From: an uncultured Rhodobiaceae bacterium
Lineage (GTDB): Bacteria > Pseudomonadota > Alphaproteobacteria > RS24
Length of the DNA stretch: 64,000 nt
Reading direction: 5' to 3'
NCBI GenBank assembly: GCA_937876775.1
Contig: CALEFA010000061.1
Location: 1 to 64,000 of the forward strand
Shown: positions 18,291-26,891 of the stretch, piece by piece
How the letters are laid out: every line of letters begins with the position of its first letter
Numbering within the stretch: the stretch's first letter is position 1
Notes under the pieces: generated by a model
What the model saw: only the letters and a program-made list of their open reading frames with translations
Database searches by the model: none
What the model was told of the DNA's origin: nothing
Program-made: the position numbers and the translations under genes

Positions 18291-19588
18291 CTTTGACTGA
18301 TAGCGTCAGCTTTGCTGATATCTTCGAAGATAAAATAGCTGCCGCGCCAGTAAACATAGCTAGCAATCATGGCCATGCCCGGCACAATCAACAGCGCATA
18401 GCGCAGACTTTCAACCCCGTAGCTTGCGTTGAGCCCATCGCTCAAAAGCCCGACACTGAGCGGGCCCAAACCCAGACCAATCATATTGGCAACAAATAGG
18501 GCAATCGCTGCCGACGTGGCACGCATGGTCACCGGTGTCACCGATTGCAAGAGAGCCAAACTCGGGCCTTGAAAGAAAATCCCCAAAACCGCCGGTATAA
18601 AATACGCCGCCATCGCCATCGTGCCGCTATTGGCCAGCGATAGGAAAACATAGCAAGGCACCAGAATCAAAGCGCCAATGGCTGACAACCAAGCGCCCCA
18701 GCGAAGGTCGCGAACCGACAAATGATTGGCCAAAAAGCCCCCCAATAAAACCGTGCCGATCGGCCCCAATAGACCAATCGCCAGACCCAAAGTCACGCCT
18801 ACCTGATCAGCGGCCATGCCATGCGAGCGGGTCAGCATAGAGGGCAACCAAGTAATGGTCGTCGTACTCAAGCCAACCATCAGCGTCAGGCCAGCCAGAA
18901 TCCAAACAAAACTTTTTTGCTGCAGCAAAAAGCCCAATGTGGTGCGCAAATCGGGAACCTCTTTGGTGTCGTCCTCGACCAGACCATCAACGGCGCCGCG
19001 CACTGGTTCAGGCATGGTCAAAAATAACACCAAGGCCAATATCACACCCGGTACCCCAATCACAAAAAACCCTGCCCGCCAGCCATAATGGGCGGCAACA
19101 AAGCCGCCGACAACGAAACCAATCAGAATGCCAATATTGCCTCCGACCGAAACAATCGCCAACGCCCCAGCGCGTTGTTGCTTATTATACAGATCCGACA
19201 AAATCGAAGTGGCGGCAGGCGTGGTGCCTGCTTCGCCAATGCCAACGCCAACGCGGGCAAGAAACAGCCCGAGAAAACTATTGGCCATGCCGCAGACAGC
19301 GGTCATCACGCTAAAAATCGCCAGACAAATAGCAATAATATGTTTACGCCCATAACGATCTGCCAGTCGGGCAATGGGCAGGCCGAGGCTGGCGTAAAAT
19401 ATGGCAAATGCCGCGCCAGTCAGCAGCCCCAAAAGCGCATCATTGAGCAATAATTCCTGCTTAATCTGCGGCAATAAAATACCGAGAATAAAACGATCGA
19501 GAACACTAAAGGTATAAACCAGCGTCAGCAGAAGCAGCGTATAGCCACGCCATTGAGTGACGCCTTGTTTTAAGGTGGAGTGTGACAT
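18287..19588 (-). CDS. MFS transporter (Spinster-like group)
   Basis: The 433-residue permease has about 12 hydrophobic segments. The loop 2-3 signature is R-L-A-D-R-Y-G-R-K and the first helix contains V-L-D-R, a feature of the Spinster-like branch. It starts 12 bp after the MlrC-like gene stop and is probably cotranscribed with it, suggesting uptake or export of the compound that gene handles. It is clearly similar to the MFS protein encoded at 37096-38373 (shared G-L-L-T-G-x-A-F-A and L-P/I-P-I-A-R). Substrate unknown. Confidence 0.9.
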   Translation of the reverse strand: MSHSTLKQGVTQWRGYTLLLLTLVYTFSVLDRFILGILLPQIKQELLLNDALLGLLTGAAFAIFYASLGLPIARLADRYGRKHIIAICLAIFSVMTAVCGMANSFLGLFLARVGVGIGEAGTTPAATSILSDLYNKQQRAGALAIVSVGGNIGILIGFVVGGFVAAHYGWRAGFFVIGVPGVILALVLFLTMPEPVRGAVDGLVEDDTKEVPDLRTTLGFLLQQKSFVWILAGLTLMVGLSTTTITWLPSMLTRSHGMAADQVGVTLGLAIGLLGPIGTVLLGGFLANHLSVRDLRWGAWLSAIGALILVPCYVFLSLANSGTMAMAAYFIPAVLGIFFQGPSLALLQSVTPVTMRATSAAIALFVANMIGLGLGPLSVGLLSDGLNASYGVESLRYALLIVPGMAMIASYVYWRGSYFIFEDISKADAISQS

Positions 19589-19600
19589 GAAACTATCGAC

Positions 19601-21076
19601 CTAAGATGACTGATTGGCGTGTGGATTTTCAGCCTTTGGCCAAAAATTTTCATCACGGTTTTGATAAGGCGCATTAATTAAATCCATGCTCATAGCGCCC
19701 GGCGTAGCAACGTGACGGATCTCCTTACCAACCGGCACAAAACTGTTATAAAAATGATTGGTCGACTTCACGATAATCGTCCGCATGGCATTAAGATCGA
19801 TGCCAATATCGAAAAACGGCTTGCGGCTGAACACTTGCGTGCGCAAGTCATTGACTAAAATATTGACGTTGTTTTCAATCTGCAACCACACCAGATTGCC
19901 CAGCGTAAACTGCGCCTCCGAGTCGCCCATGGCATGGGTCAACTGGTCGGTGATCTTCATCACTTTAGCGTAGATATTAGCTGGCAGGCCGGAGCTTTCG
20001 CCATGCTTGCCGCCAAGACATATATTCAATTGCGCGCCCTCGCCAGCACTCTGGCAGATTTTGACAACACCTGGATCCCAGAAAATGCCCAAAGTAACAT
20101 CGCTCATACCGCGCTTAATGACACTATGCAGCATGAAGGTCGCATCAGATGGCGCGCCGCCACCTGCATTATCTGCCGTATCAGCCAATACCAGAGGCAA
20201 ATTATTAGTGGTCTGCGCATAATCCAACGCGTCTTCAACCCCGCCAAACTCAGTCCGGAAATTTTCTCGCAAATCCCAAATTCGTTTGCCAAATTTCTCA
20301 GCTATCTGCTGAGCCAAATCGGCATCGCCATCGCAAATCGCCAACATGCGCGTGCCCATTTCAGGCATGTCGCCCATGGGAAAACCATGCACGAGAGATA
20401 AAGACAACACCGCCGGCTTTTCTTCTTCCGCTTTCATGTCCGCAACAAAACTGGCCATTGGCTCAAGTGGGGTCATATACAGACCCATCATTTTGCAATC
20501 CCACTGCCGCATCACTGGCTTAACCTCGCCACGCGCCGCGGCCATGGCCAATGTGTATAATTCTTCAGCCCGATCATCAATATCGTCATGCGGGTAATGT
20601 TTGAAGAAAATCAACAAATCGGATTGCTGCATCATCTCCTCGGTCAAATGGCTGTGCAAATCATATTCCGAGCCAAGAATGCACGCCGGCCCGACTATTT
20701 CACGGGTGCGCGCCAATAGATCGCCTTCGCAGTCATCATACCCCTCGGCCTGCATGGCGCCATGCATCACATAAAGCACCACATCAACCGGACCGGCGGC
20801 GCGTAAATCATCCAAAATCAAATCACGAAACTCTTCGTAGACATGGCGCACAGTGCGGCCAGCTGGTTGCGCGAAAGTGGCCAGCGAACTAATCAACTCA
20901 TGGCCATCTTCTTTCGCCCGCCGAGCCCATACATGCATGGGCGAATTAAACACCATGGGTGGTCGGGTAAGACCGCCATCGCGAAAGAAATACATATCGA
21001 TAAAATCTTGTTTACCTGTCGGCAAAGGCGAAAAGACATTTGTCTCCGTACCTAATGACGCCACAAAAATACGCAT
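19601..21076 (-). CDS. MlrC-type M81 metallopeptidase family protein
   Basis: The protein belongs to the MlrC (microcystin LR degradation protein) family, zinc-dependent hydrolases that open linearised peptides or amide compounds. I see E11 in G-T-E-T-N-V-F-S, the metal motif D-L-H near 138-140 and a third ligand candidate in K-H-Y-P-H-D-D near 158-164. The residue after D-L-H-S is His where most members have Asn. I choose ATG at 21076, 491 residues, because GGGGAGGGA lies just upstream and the sequence M-R-I-F-V-A is the usual family start. The reading from 21145 adds 23 unlikely residues. It forms a pair with the downstream MFS gene and diverges from ridA. A peptide or amide substrate is inferred; microcystin is not implied. 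Confidence 0.88.
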   Translation of the reverse strand: MRIFVASLGTETNVFSPLPTGKQDFIDMYFFRDGGLTRPPMVFNSPMHVWARRAKEDGHELISSLATFAQPAGRTVRHVYEEFRDLILDDLRAAGPVDVVLYVMHGAMQAEGYDDCEGDLLARTREIVGPACILGSEYDLHSHLTEEMMQQSDLLIFFKHYPHDDIDDRAEELYTLAMAAARGEVKPVMRQWDCKMMGLYMTPLEPMASFVADMKAEEEKPAVLSLSLVHGFPMGDMPEMGTRMLAICDGDADLAQQIAEKFGKRIWDLRENFRTEFGGVEDALDYAQTTNNLPLVLADTADNAGGGAPSDATFMLHSVIKRGMSDVTLGIFWDPGVVKICQSAGEGAQLNICLGGKHGESSGLPANIYAKVMKITDQLTHAMGDSEAQFTLGNLVWLQIENNVNILVNDLRTQVFSRKPFFDIGIDLNAMRTIIVKSTNHFYNSFVPVGKEIRHVATPGAMSMDLINAPYQNRDENFWPKAENPHANQSS

Positions 21077-21171
21077 AAATCCCTCCCCAAGATTTTCGAT
21101 TGGTGCTAAACGCAATGATAAATCTATTCTATATCTGTATGTCAATCGAAACCATTTTGGAGAGCCAATTT

Positions 21172-21555
21172 ATGACCGAAACTGCCAGCCCATTATCCGC
21201 CATCCCAATGTCGCCATTTGGCAAAGCCGGTGACTTTTTATTCCTATCGGGCCAATTGGCTTTTGACGCTGACGGCAATCTGCCCGACGGCATTGAAGCG
21301 CAAGCCACCCAATGTTTGGCCAATATCGACGCCTTGCTGAAAGCGCAAAACGCCAGCATGGCGCATATTGTCAAAACTACCGTGTGGATTACCGATAAGG
21401 CCAATTTCGCTGGCTATAACAATGCCTATCGCGAGTATTTCGGCGCCGGCCCGTATCCGGCGCGCAGCACAGTGGTGTCAGATCTGGTGCTGGAAGGCGC
21501 ATTGATCGAGATTGAAGCGATTGTCTATTGCGGCGGCGAGCTGACTAACGGCTGA
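21172..21555 (+). CDS. RidA-family enamine/imine deaminase
   Basis: The 127-residue protein belongs to the YjgF/RidA family, trimers that hydrolyse reactive enamines and imines to ketones. The signature G-P-Y-P-A-R-S-T has the substrate-binding arginine R98, and the C-terminal I-E-I-E-A-I segment has the acidic residue expected near the active site. The start is ATG at 21172 behind TTGGAGAG; an upstream reading from 21100 overlaps the promoter region and adds an unrelated tail. It diverges from the MlrC-like gene and overlaps the convergent FAD dehydrogenase gene by 11 bp at the 3' end. It likely protects against imines from amino-acid oxidation, such as by the DadA-like enzyme. Confidence 0.92.
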   Translation: MTETASPLSAIPMSPFGKAGDFLFLSGQLAFDADGNLPDGIEAQATQCLANIDALLKAQNASMAHIVKTTVWITDKANFAGYNNAYREYFGAGPYPARSTVVSDLVLEGALIEIEAIVYCGGELTNG

Positions 21556-22942
21556 AGATTTTATCCGGATTGAAAATATTGTCCGGATCAAAAGCCTGTT
21601 TAATCGCTCGCATGGCACCCACGGCCTCGCCGATTTCTTCGATGAGATAATCCATTTTGCCTTGGCCAATGCCATGTTCACCCGTGCATGTGCCGCCCAT
21701 GGCAAGGGCGCGCGACGACAGACGTTTAGAAAATTCTTGAATCGCCTTTAGCTTCTCTGGCTGATCTGGTGGTACCAGCGGCAGGCAATGGAAATTGCCA
21801 TCACCAACGTGACCAACAATCGGCGCCGTCAAACCAGCGGCTTCAATATCGGCCTGAGTGGCTTCCACACATTCGGCAAGACGCGACAGCGGCACACAAA
21901 CATCGGTGGTGAGACCTTGGCTGCCAGGAATAAGCGACAAGGCCGCCCAATAAGCGTCATGGCGCACTTGCCATAATTTATTGCGCTCATCGGTATCGCT
22001 CGACCAAATGAATTCTCCGGCCCCTTCGGCTTCTGCGATGGCGGTGAATGCGTTTGATTGTTCCTCAACCGATTGTCTGGAGCCGTGGAATTCGAGCAGC
22101 AGTAAAGGGGTTTCAGGAAAATCATAGCCCGAATAACCATTGCAAGCGCGCACTTGCATGGTGTCGAGCAATTCAATGCGCGCTACCGGGATGCCGCTTT
22201 GAATGGTCGTCGCCACCGCCCGACAAGCGTCGCCAATTGAATTGAAAGAACAAATGCCGCCGGCAATCACTTCTGGGATACCGTGCAGGCGAATGGTCAA
22301 TTCAGTGATAATGCCCAACGTGCCCTCTGAGCCAATCATCAGTCGCGTGAGATCATAGCCAGCGGCTGATTTCTTGGCCTGTCCACCTGTGCGAATAAGG
22401 CCAGCATTGGGCAGCACCACTTCAAGCCCCATAACCGCATCACGCATTGTGCCATAGCGCACCGCATTTGTGCCCGACGCACGCGTCGCTGCCATGCCGC
22501 CCAAAGTGGCATTGGCGCCCGGGTCAATGGGGAAGAACAATCCCGTATCGCGTAAATATTCGTTTAATTGCTGGCGTGTCACACCCGGCTGCACGCGCAC
22601 CACCATATCGGTTTGGTTTACCTCAACGATCGCGTCCATGCGCGACAAATCAATACACACGCCACCGCGTGGCGCGTTCACCTGCCCCTCTAAGGAAGTG
22701 CCAATACCAAACGGAATCACCGGACATTTATGAGCCGCCAAAATCTCCACCGCCGCCACAACATCGTCGCGCGACTGGGCGAACAACACCGCATCGGGCC
22801 ATTGTTCTTCAAGGCCTGTGACCGTATTGGCGTGCTGCTGGCGCAAGGCATCTGCCCGCGTTAGCTGGGTGCCAAAACGCCCCTGCAAGGCAATAATCGC
22901 CGCCTCACAATCACCCGATGTTTGGCTATTTGCCGCACTCAT
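21545..22942 (-). CDS. FAD-binding dehydrogenase, D-lactate/glycolate (GlcD/Dld) type
   Basis: The 465-residue protein has an N-terminal PCMH-type FAD domain (about 45-225) with P-F-G-I-G-T-S-L-E-G and the D-P-G-A-N-A-T-L-G-G-M segment, and a C-terminal FAD-oxidase domain with G-H-V-G-D-G-N-F-H and G-E-H-G-I-G near the end. It oxidises a 2-hydroxy acid such as D-lactate, glycolate or D-2-hydroxyglutarate and passes electrons to a quinone or cytochrome. No iron-sulfur partner (GlcF) is next to it, so the single-subunit Dld type is more likely. AGGGAGTGG precedes the ATG. The exact substrate cannot be told. Confidence 0.9.
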   Translation of the reverse strand: MSAANSQTSGDCEAAIIALQGRFGTQLTRADALRQQHANTVTGLEEQWPDAVLFAQSRDDVVAAVEILAAHKCPVIPFGIGTSLEGQVNAPRGGVCIDLSRMDAIVEVNQTDMVVRVQPGVTRQQLNEYLRDTGLFFPIDPGANATLGGMAATRASGTNAVRYGTMRDAVMGLEVVLPNAGLIRTGGQAKKSAAGYDLTRLMIGSEGTLGIITELTIRLHGIPEVIAGGICSFNSIGDACRAVATTIQSGIPVARIELLDTMQVRACNGYSGYDFPETPLLLLEFHGSRQSVEEQSNAFTAIAEAEGAGEFIWSSDTDERNKLWQVRHDAYWAALSLIPGSQGLTTDVCVPLSRLAECVEATQADIEAAGLTAPIVGHVGDGNFHCLPLVPPDQPEKLKAIQEFSKRLSSRALAMGGTCTGEHGIGQGKMDYLIEEIGEAVGAMRAIKQAFDPDNIFNPDKIFSR

Positions 22943-23081
22943 GTCTCACCACTCCCTACCGCAGCGCCTTAGGCGATTTAGCCTTTCAGGCGCTAGCCTA
23001 TAGGGTAAGAGAAAAACGCGCCATCAACAATCAGTTTAGCCGCACCGCGCAATGGGCGCCGGTTTTCTGACAATTAGTCGC

Positions 23082-23333
23082 TTAGGAGACGGGGGGATTT
23101 TCGCGCGTGTTCAGCCAGCCGCGCACGCTCATGATGAACCAAAACACACTGGCACCGGCGAACAACCATAGAGACAAAGCGACATGGACAACCAAAGCTG
23201 ACAATGTGCCAAACATCATCGCCATAAAACCCCAATGACGGGCTTTGGTGCTGACACTGGCAAGCAGAGGAGCAGCAAGAATAGTGCCAAAGACCAAAGA
23301 CGTAGCCTGAGCAAGTAAAACAGTGTCAACCAT
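23082..23333 (-). CDS. Small membrane protein of unknown function
   Basis: The 83-residue product has two or three hydrophobic segments (about 8-25, 33-50 and 53-70) and a short basic tail. The ATG at 23333 has a TGAGG site upstream. I do not recognise a family. It stands alone between the FAD dehydrogenase and ABC-F genes, all on the same strand, with about 150 bp on each side. Hydrophobic pattern and ribosome site make it likely to be real. Confidence 0.55.
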   Translation of the reverse strand: MVDTVLLAQATSLVFGTILAAPLLASVSTKARHWGFMAMMFGTLSALVVHVALSLWLFAGASVFWFIMSVRGWLNTRENPPVS

Positions 23334-23482
23334 AGCGGCCTCAATAAAGAAAAACAGTTAATTATTGTGTTATTAATTTTCGCTATACGCCCAAAATTCG
23401 CCATCTCAAAGCGAAAAAATTACGGCCGACAAACTATTTTACAAGCTATTGGTTTTGCTGAATTATTTCCGCTTGTTGGCGG

Positions 23483-25327
23483 TCAAATTTGGGCTTCAAT
23501 CCAGGCCGTTTCGACCTCATCGACTAGTTTCTCGACAGCCGCATAATCTGCCAAAACCTTTTGCAATAACGGCTCATTTTCAATTGTCTCAGGATCTGAT
23601 ATCGCGGCTTCCAAATCGGCTTTCTGCTGCAATAATTTTTCCAATTGTGCTTCCAGCTTGGCAGCCTTTTTTGTGTCGCCTTTGGCAGCCGCAGGCGGGC
23701 TGGTCTCGACTGGGCCGGCTTGCTTGGCTTTTTTGTTTTTGCGTGCATCGGCGCGCTCTTGGCGGCGTTGGTCCATAATCAAACCACGGTAGGCTTGCAG
23801 GTCGCCATCATATGCCGAGACGCCACCATCTTTGACCAGATATAATCGTTCTGCCACGGCTTCGACCAAATGTGGGTCATGGCTCACCAAAATCACGCAG
23901 CCCTCATAACCATTGAGGGCCTCGATCAACGCCTGCCGCGCGTCAATATCCAAATGGTTGGTTGGCTCATCGAGCAACATAATATGCGGCGCATCATGGC
24001 TCATCATACAAAATAGCAGGCGGGCTTTTTCCCCGCCCGATAGTTTCATGATTTTTGTGTCCGACTTGCCCTTGTCAAAACCGAATTGGCCGAGCAGAGC
24101 CCGACACTTGGTCTCGGCAATATCGCCAATGGCGGCGCGCATGGCTTCATAAGGTGTTGATTGCTCGTCCAGCTCATCGGATTGGTGCTGCGCAAAATAT
24201 CCGATACGCAATTTGCCGCTGCGATGCACATCACCGACCATGGCTGAGAGATTGTCAGAAATCAGTTTCACCAGCGTTGACTTACCATTGCCATTGGCGC
24301 CCAAAAGCGCCACCCGATCATCACTGCTGAGACCGAGATTAATATTGCGCAAAATCGGTTTGCCGGGCTCATAGCCAACATCGGCACCATCAATGGTAAT
24401 AATTGGCGAAGAGATTTTCTCTGGCTGCGGAAACTTAAAAGAGGTAGCGCGCTCGGCAATTAGCGCATCCACCATGTCCATACGCTCAATCGCCCGCAGA
24501 CGGCTTTGCGCTTGTTTGGCTTTGCTGGCCTTGGCGCCGAAACGGTCAACAAACGCCATCATGCGATTTTTATGGGCTTGTTGTTTTTCAAATAACGCTT
24601 GGTGGCCGAGGCGCTTTTGGGCATGAGCATTCTCAAATTGATCATAATTGCCGGTGTAAAGCGTCAGTTTCAGCTGATCCAAATGAGCAATATGTGTCAC
24701 CACTTTGTTCAATGTTTCGCGATCATGGCTGATGATGATGAAACTATGCTCATAGCTTTTGAGATAATTCTCCAGCCAGACAATCGCCTCAAAATCCAAA
24801 TGGTTGGTCGGCTCATCGAGCAAGAGCAAATTCGGTTTGCGAAACAGGGCCGCCGCCAGCGCTACGCGCATTTTCCAACCGCCAGAAAAATCGCTAATCG
24901 GCTGGCTTTGCTGTTCTGTACTAAAGCCCAAGCCGGAAAGAATAATCGCCGCCTGCGACGGCGCCTCATAGGCATTAATATCGGCCAGGCGCATGTAAAT
25001 ATCCGACATACGCTCGACATCAATCGGCGTTTCCAGTTCGGCCAATAGGCTGGCGCGCTCGGTATCGGCGGCCAGCACCACATCTATCAGCGGCGTGTCG
25101 TCATCAGGAATATCCTGCCGCACCATGCCCATTTGCGTGTTCGACATCATCGAAATCTCACCGCCATCAAGTTCCAGCTCTTTGGCAATCAGCTTGAACA
25201 AGGTTGATTTACCGGTTCCATTGGGGCCGACTAGGCCGACATGATGGCCCGATGGAATCGACAAAGACGCCTGTTCAAAAAGCGTGCGTCCGGCAATACG
25301 GTAGGTGATGTCTTTAATGTCGAGCAT
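23483..25327 (-). CDS. ABC-F family ATPase (YheS/Uup-like)
   Basis: This soluble twin-ATPase of about 614 residues probably acts on stalled ribosomes. Domain 1 has Walker A G-P-N-G-T-G-K-S-T and the variant signature F-S-G-G-W; domain 2 has G-A-N-G-N-G-K-S-T and L-S-G-G-E-K. Both have D-E-P-T-N-H-L-D Walker B boxes. Between them is the P-site linker near 235-290, rich in Lys, Ala and Gln. A basic segment and a coiled coil fill about 520-614. No transmembrane domain is present, which separates it from transporters. The start is ATG 25327, matching the usual M-L-D-I; a TTG at 25342 would add five residues. Neither start has a clear ribosome site. Confidence 0.92.
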   Translation of the reverse strand: MLDIKDITYRIAGRTLFEQASLSIPSGHHVGLVGPNGTGKSTLFKLIAKELELDGGEISMMSNTQMGMVRQDIPDDDTPLIDVVLAADTERASLLAELETPIDVERMSDIYMRLADINAYEAPSQAAIILSGLGFSTEQQSQPISDFSGGWKMRVALAAALFRKPNLLLLDEPTNHLDFEAIVWLENYLKSYEHSFIIISHDRETLNKVVTHIAHLDQLKLTLYTGNYDQFENAHAQKRLGHQALFEKQQAHKNRMMAFVDRFGAKASKAKQAQSRLRAIERMDMVDALIAERATSFKFPQPEKISSPIITIDGADVGYEPGKPILRNINLGLSSDDRVALLGANGNGKSTLVKLISDNLSAMVGDVHRSGKLRIGYFAQHQSDELDEQSTPYEAMRAAIGDIAETKCRALLGQFGFDKGKSDTKIMKLSGGEKARLLFCMMSHDAPHIMLLDEPTNHLDIDARQALIEALNGYEGCVILVSHDPHLVEAVAERLYLVKDGGVSAYDGDLQAYRGLIMDQRRQERADARKNKKAKQAGPVETSPPAAAKGDTKKAAKLEAQLEKLLQQKADLEAAISDPETIENEPLLQKVLADYAAVEKLVDEVETAWIEAQI

Positions 25328-25479
25328 AGGAGGATAAATCAATCTTTGGGTTGGCGCGAATATGTCGAAACATCGGCCATCTCACAAGCAGTTTATTGCT
25401 TTTTTCGCGAGCGCGCGCGCATTTGACAGTTTTCAGTAAAAAAGGCACAGTTTTAAGAGAATATTGAGAGGAAACAGCT

Positions 25480-26370
25480 ATGGGCTATCACTACAAGCCG
25501 AAATCCGTCGAGTCCATTGTCATCCGTGATTTTTCGTTCGCGTTCCCCGACACGCTGAATCCGAAATGGATCCCGGGCAAAACTGTGCGCAGTCATTTTT
25601 TCAATGGCATGTCTTTGACCATGCCCTATTTGGAGCCGTTTCTGGTCAAGACCGGCAAAGAAGCGGCGCGGCATATTGAATGCGAAGAATTGCGCGAAGA
25701 CATTCGTGGTTTTTGCGGGCAGGAAAGTCAGCATTATAAATGTCACCGGCGGCTCAATGAACTCATTAAAGCAAATGGCTATCCAGAGCTGGCGGCGGTT
25801 GAGGAACGGTTTGATAAAAGCTGGAAACAGCTCATGAACCGCGACCTTGAACAGCGGCTTGCCTATTCTGCCGGTTTTGAGAGCATGACCAATGGCTTCA
25901 CCCGTTGGATGCTGAAAAAACGTCTCACCCTGTTCAAGAATGCCGATCCGCATATCACCTCGTTTTGGCTGATGCATATGATCGAAGAGACCGAGCATAA
26001 AACGGTCGCCATTGACGCCTATCGCGCCTATTCGGGCCGCTATTGGCCACGCTTCAAAGGCGTTTTCCATGGCTCATTCCATGTGGTCGGGCTGGGTTTG
26101 GTGGCGATGATGGCGGCCTTGCGCAAAGACGGCAAGCTGAAACAGCCGCGCACATGGTTCGAGATTATCCGTGAATTATCCGGCATGGTTTATAATGTCG
26201 GGCCATTCATGCTGCGGGCGCTTTTGCCGGGACATGACCCGCGCGGGGAGACCGATCCGGCGTATATGAAAGAATGGTTGCGCGGCTATGCCCAACTGCC
26301 AGCCGAAGCGCCGATTCCGCTAATCGACACGCGCCATCCGGCGATGCCAGTACCATTTGAAAAAATTTAG
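25480..26370 (+). CDS. Predicted metal-dependent hydrolase, PF10118 family
   Basis: The 296-residue protein matches the Metal_hydrol (PF10118) family, helical ferritin-like proteins with candidate diiron ligands. Visible ligand-type motifs are G-Q-E-S-Q-H near 79-84 and I-E-E-T-E-H-K near 168-174. Family functions are poorly known. A GAGAGGAAA site precedes the ATG. Only 15 bp separate it from the downstream styrene-oxide-isomerase-like gene, so they are almost certainly one operon. A promoter should lie in the 137 bp between it and the divergent ABC-F gene. Confidence 0.82.
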   Translation: MGYHYKPKSVESIVIRDFSFAFPDTLNPKWIPGKTVRSHFFNGMSLTMPYLEPFLVKTGKEAARHIECEELREDIRGFCGQESQHYKCHRRLNELIKANGYPELAAVEERFDKSWKQLMNRDLEQRLAYSAGFESMTNGFTRWMLKKRLTLFKNADPHITSFWLMHMIEETEHKTVAIDAYRAYSGRYWPRFKGVFHGSFHVVGLGLVAMMAALRKDGKLKQPRTWFEIIRELSGMVYNVGPFMLRALLPGHDPRGETDPAYMKEWLRGYAQLPAEAPIPLIDTRHPAMPVPFEKI

Positions 26371-26385
26371 TCTTTCCGGGAGGGG

Positions 26386-26868
26386 ATGATGGAACGATAT
26401 CAAAAACTGATGATTGCCAATGGTTTCATGGTGATGTTTGTCGCCATGCTGGCCGGTTTTATGCTGATTTTCAATCTGGTCGGCGGGGTGGAAGTTTGGC
26501 CCGGAAAAATTATTGAATTTTCAGTCTATGGCACCACTGACGGCTGGGTGCGAGCCCATAGCGGCGGCATTACCAATGGCATGTTGGTGGTCATTGTCGC
26601 GCTGGCTTTGCCAAAATTGGCGCTGAGCCAGTCCATGAACCGATTTTTCGCTTGGGGGCTGATCTATGTGGCGTGGTCGTTCACGCTTTTCTATTGGATT
26701 GGCAATGCTGCCGGCAATCGGTCGCTGACCTTTGGTGATAGCCAGTTGGGCCAGAGTGACTGGTTAAGCATTATCGGCTTTTTGCCGGGCGTGCCGAGCA
26801 TTTTCCTGGCACCGATTATCCTTTATGTCGGCGCCCGCGCGCTGATACGGCAGGTCGATAAAGACTAA
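26386..26868 (+). CDS. Styrene-oxide-isomerase-like membrane protein
   Basis: The 160-residue protein has four hydrophobic segments (about 10-33, 63-80, 88-106, 125-150), as in the heme-binding styrene oxide isomerase StyC. Shared features with StyC as I remember it are N-L-V-G-G near 30-34, P-G-x-I-I-E-F near 39-45, G-W-x-R-A-H-S-G near 53-60 with H58, N64 in T-N-G-M, Y103 and N-R-x-L-T-F near 111-116. H58, N64 and Y103 fall at the StyC positions known for heme ligation and catalysis, while the StyC Asn99 position is Phe here. StyC turns epoxides to aldehydes by Meinwald rearrangement. No styrene monooxygenase or aldehyde dehydrogenase gene is near, so the substrate is open. GGGAGGGG precedes the ATG. 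Assigned by remembered similarity, not by search. Confidence 0.75.
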   Translation: MMERYQKLMIANGFMVMFVAMLAGFMLIFNLVGGVEVWPGKIIEFSVYGTTDGWVRAHSGGITNGMLVVIVALALPKLALSQSMNRFFAWGLIYVAWSFTLFYWIGNAAGNRSLTFGDSQLGQSDWLSIIGFLPGVPSIFLAPIILYVGARALIRQVDKD

Positions 26869-26891
26869 TCATATCACAGGCTGGATCTGGG

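Noticed and set aside
19601-21076. Microcystin degradation (mlrABCD) locus
   Set aside because: Only the C-type protein family is present; it is widespread and the mlrA gene is absent.
25480-26868. A styrene degradation cluster
   Set aside because: No StyA/StyB monooxygenase and no phenylacetaldehyde dehydrogenase in the neighbourhood; only the isomerase-like gene is present.
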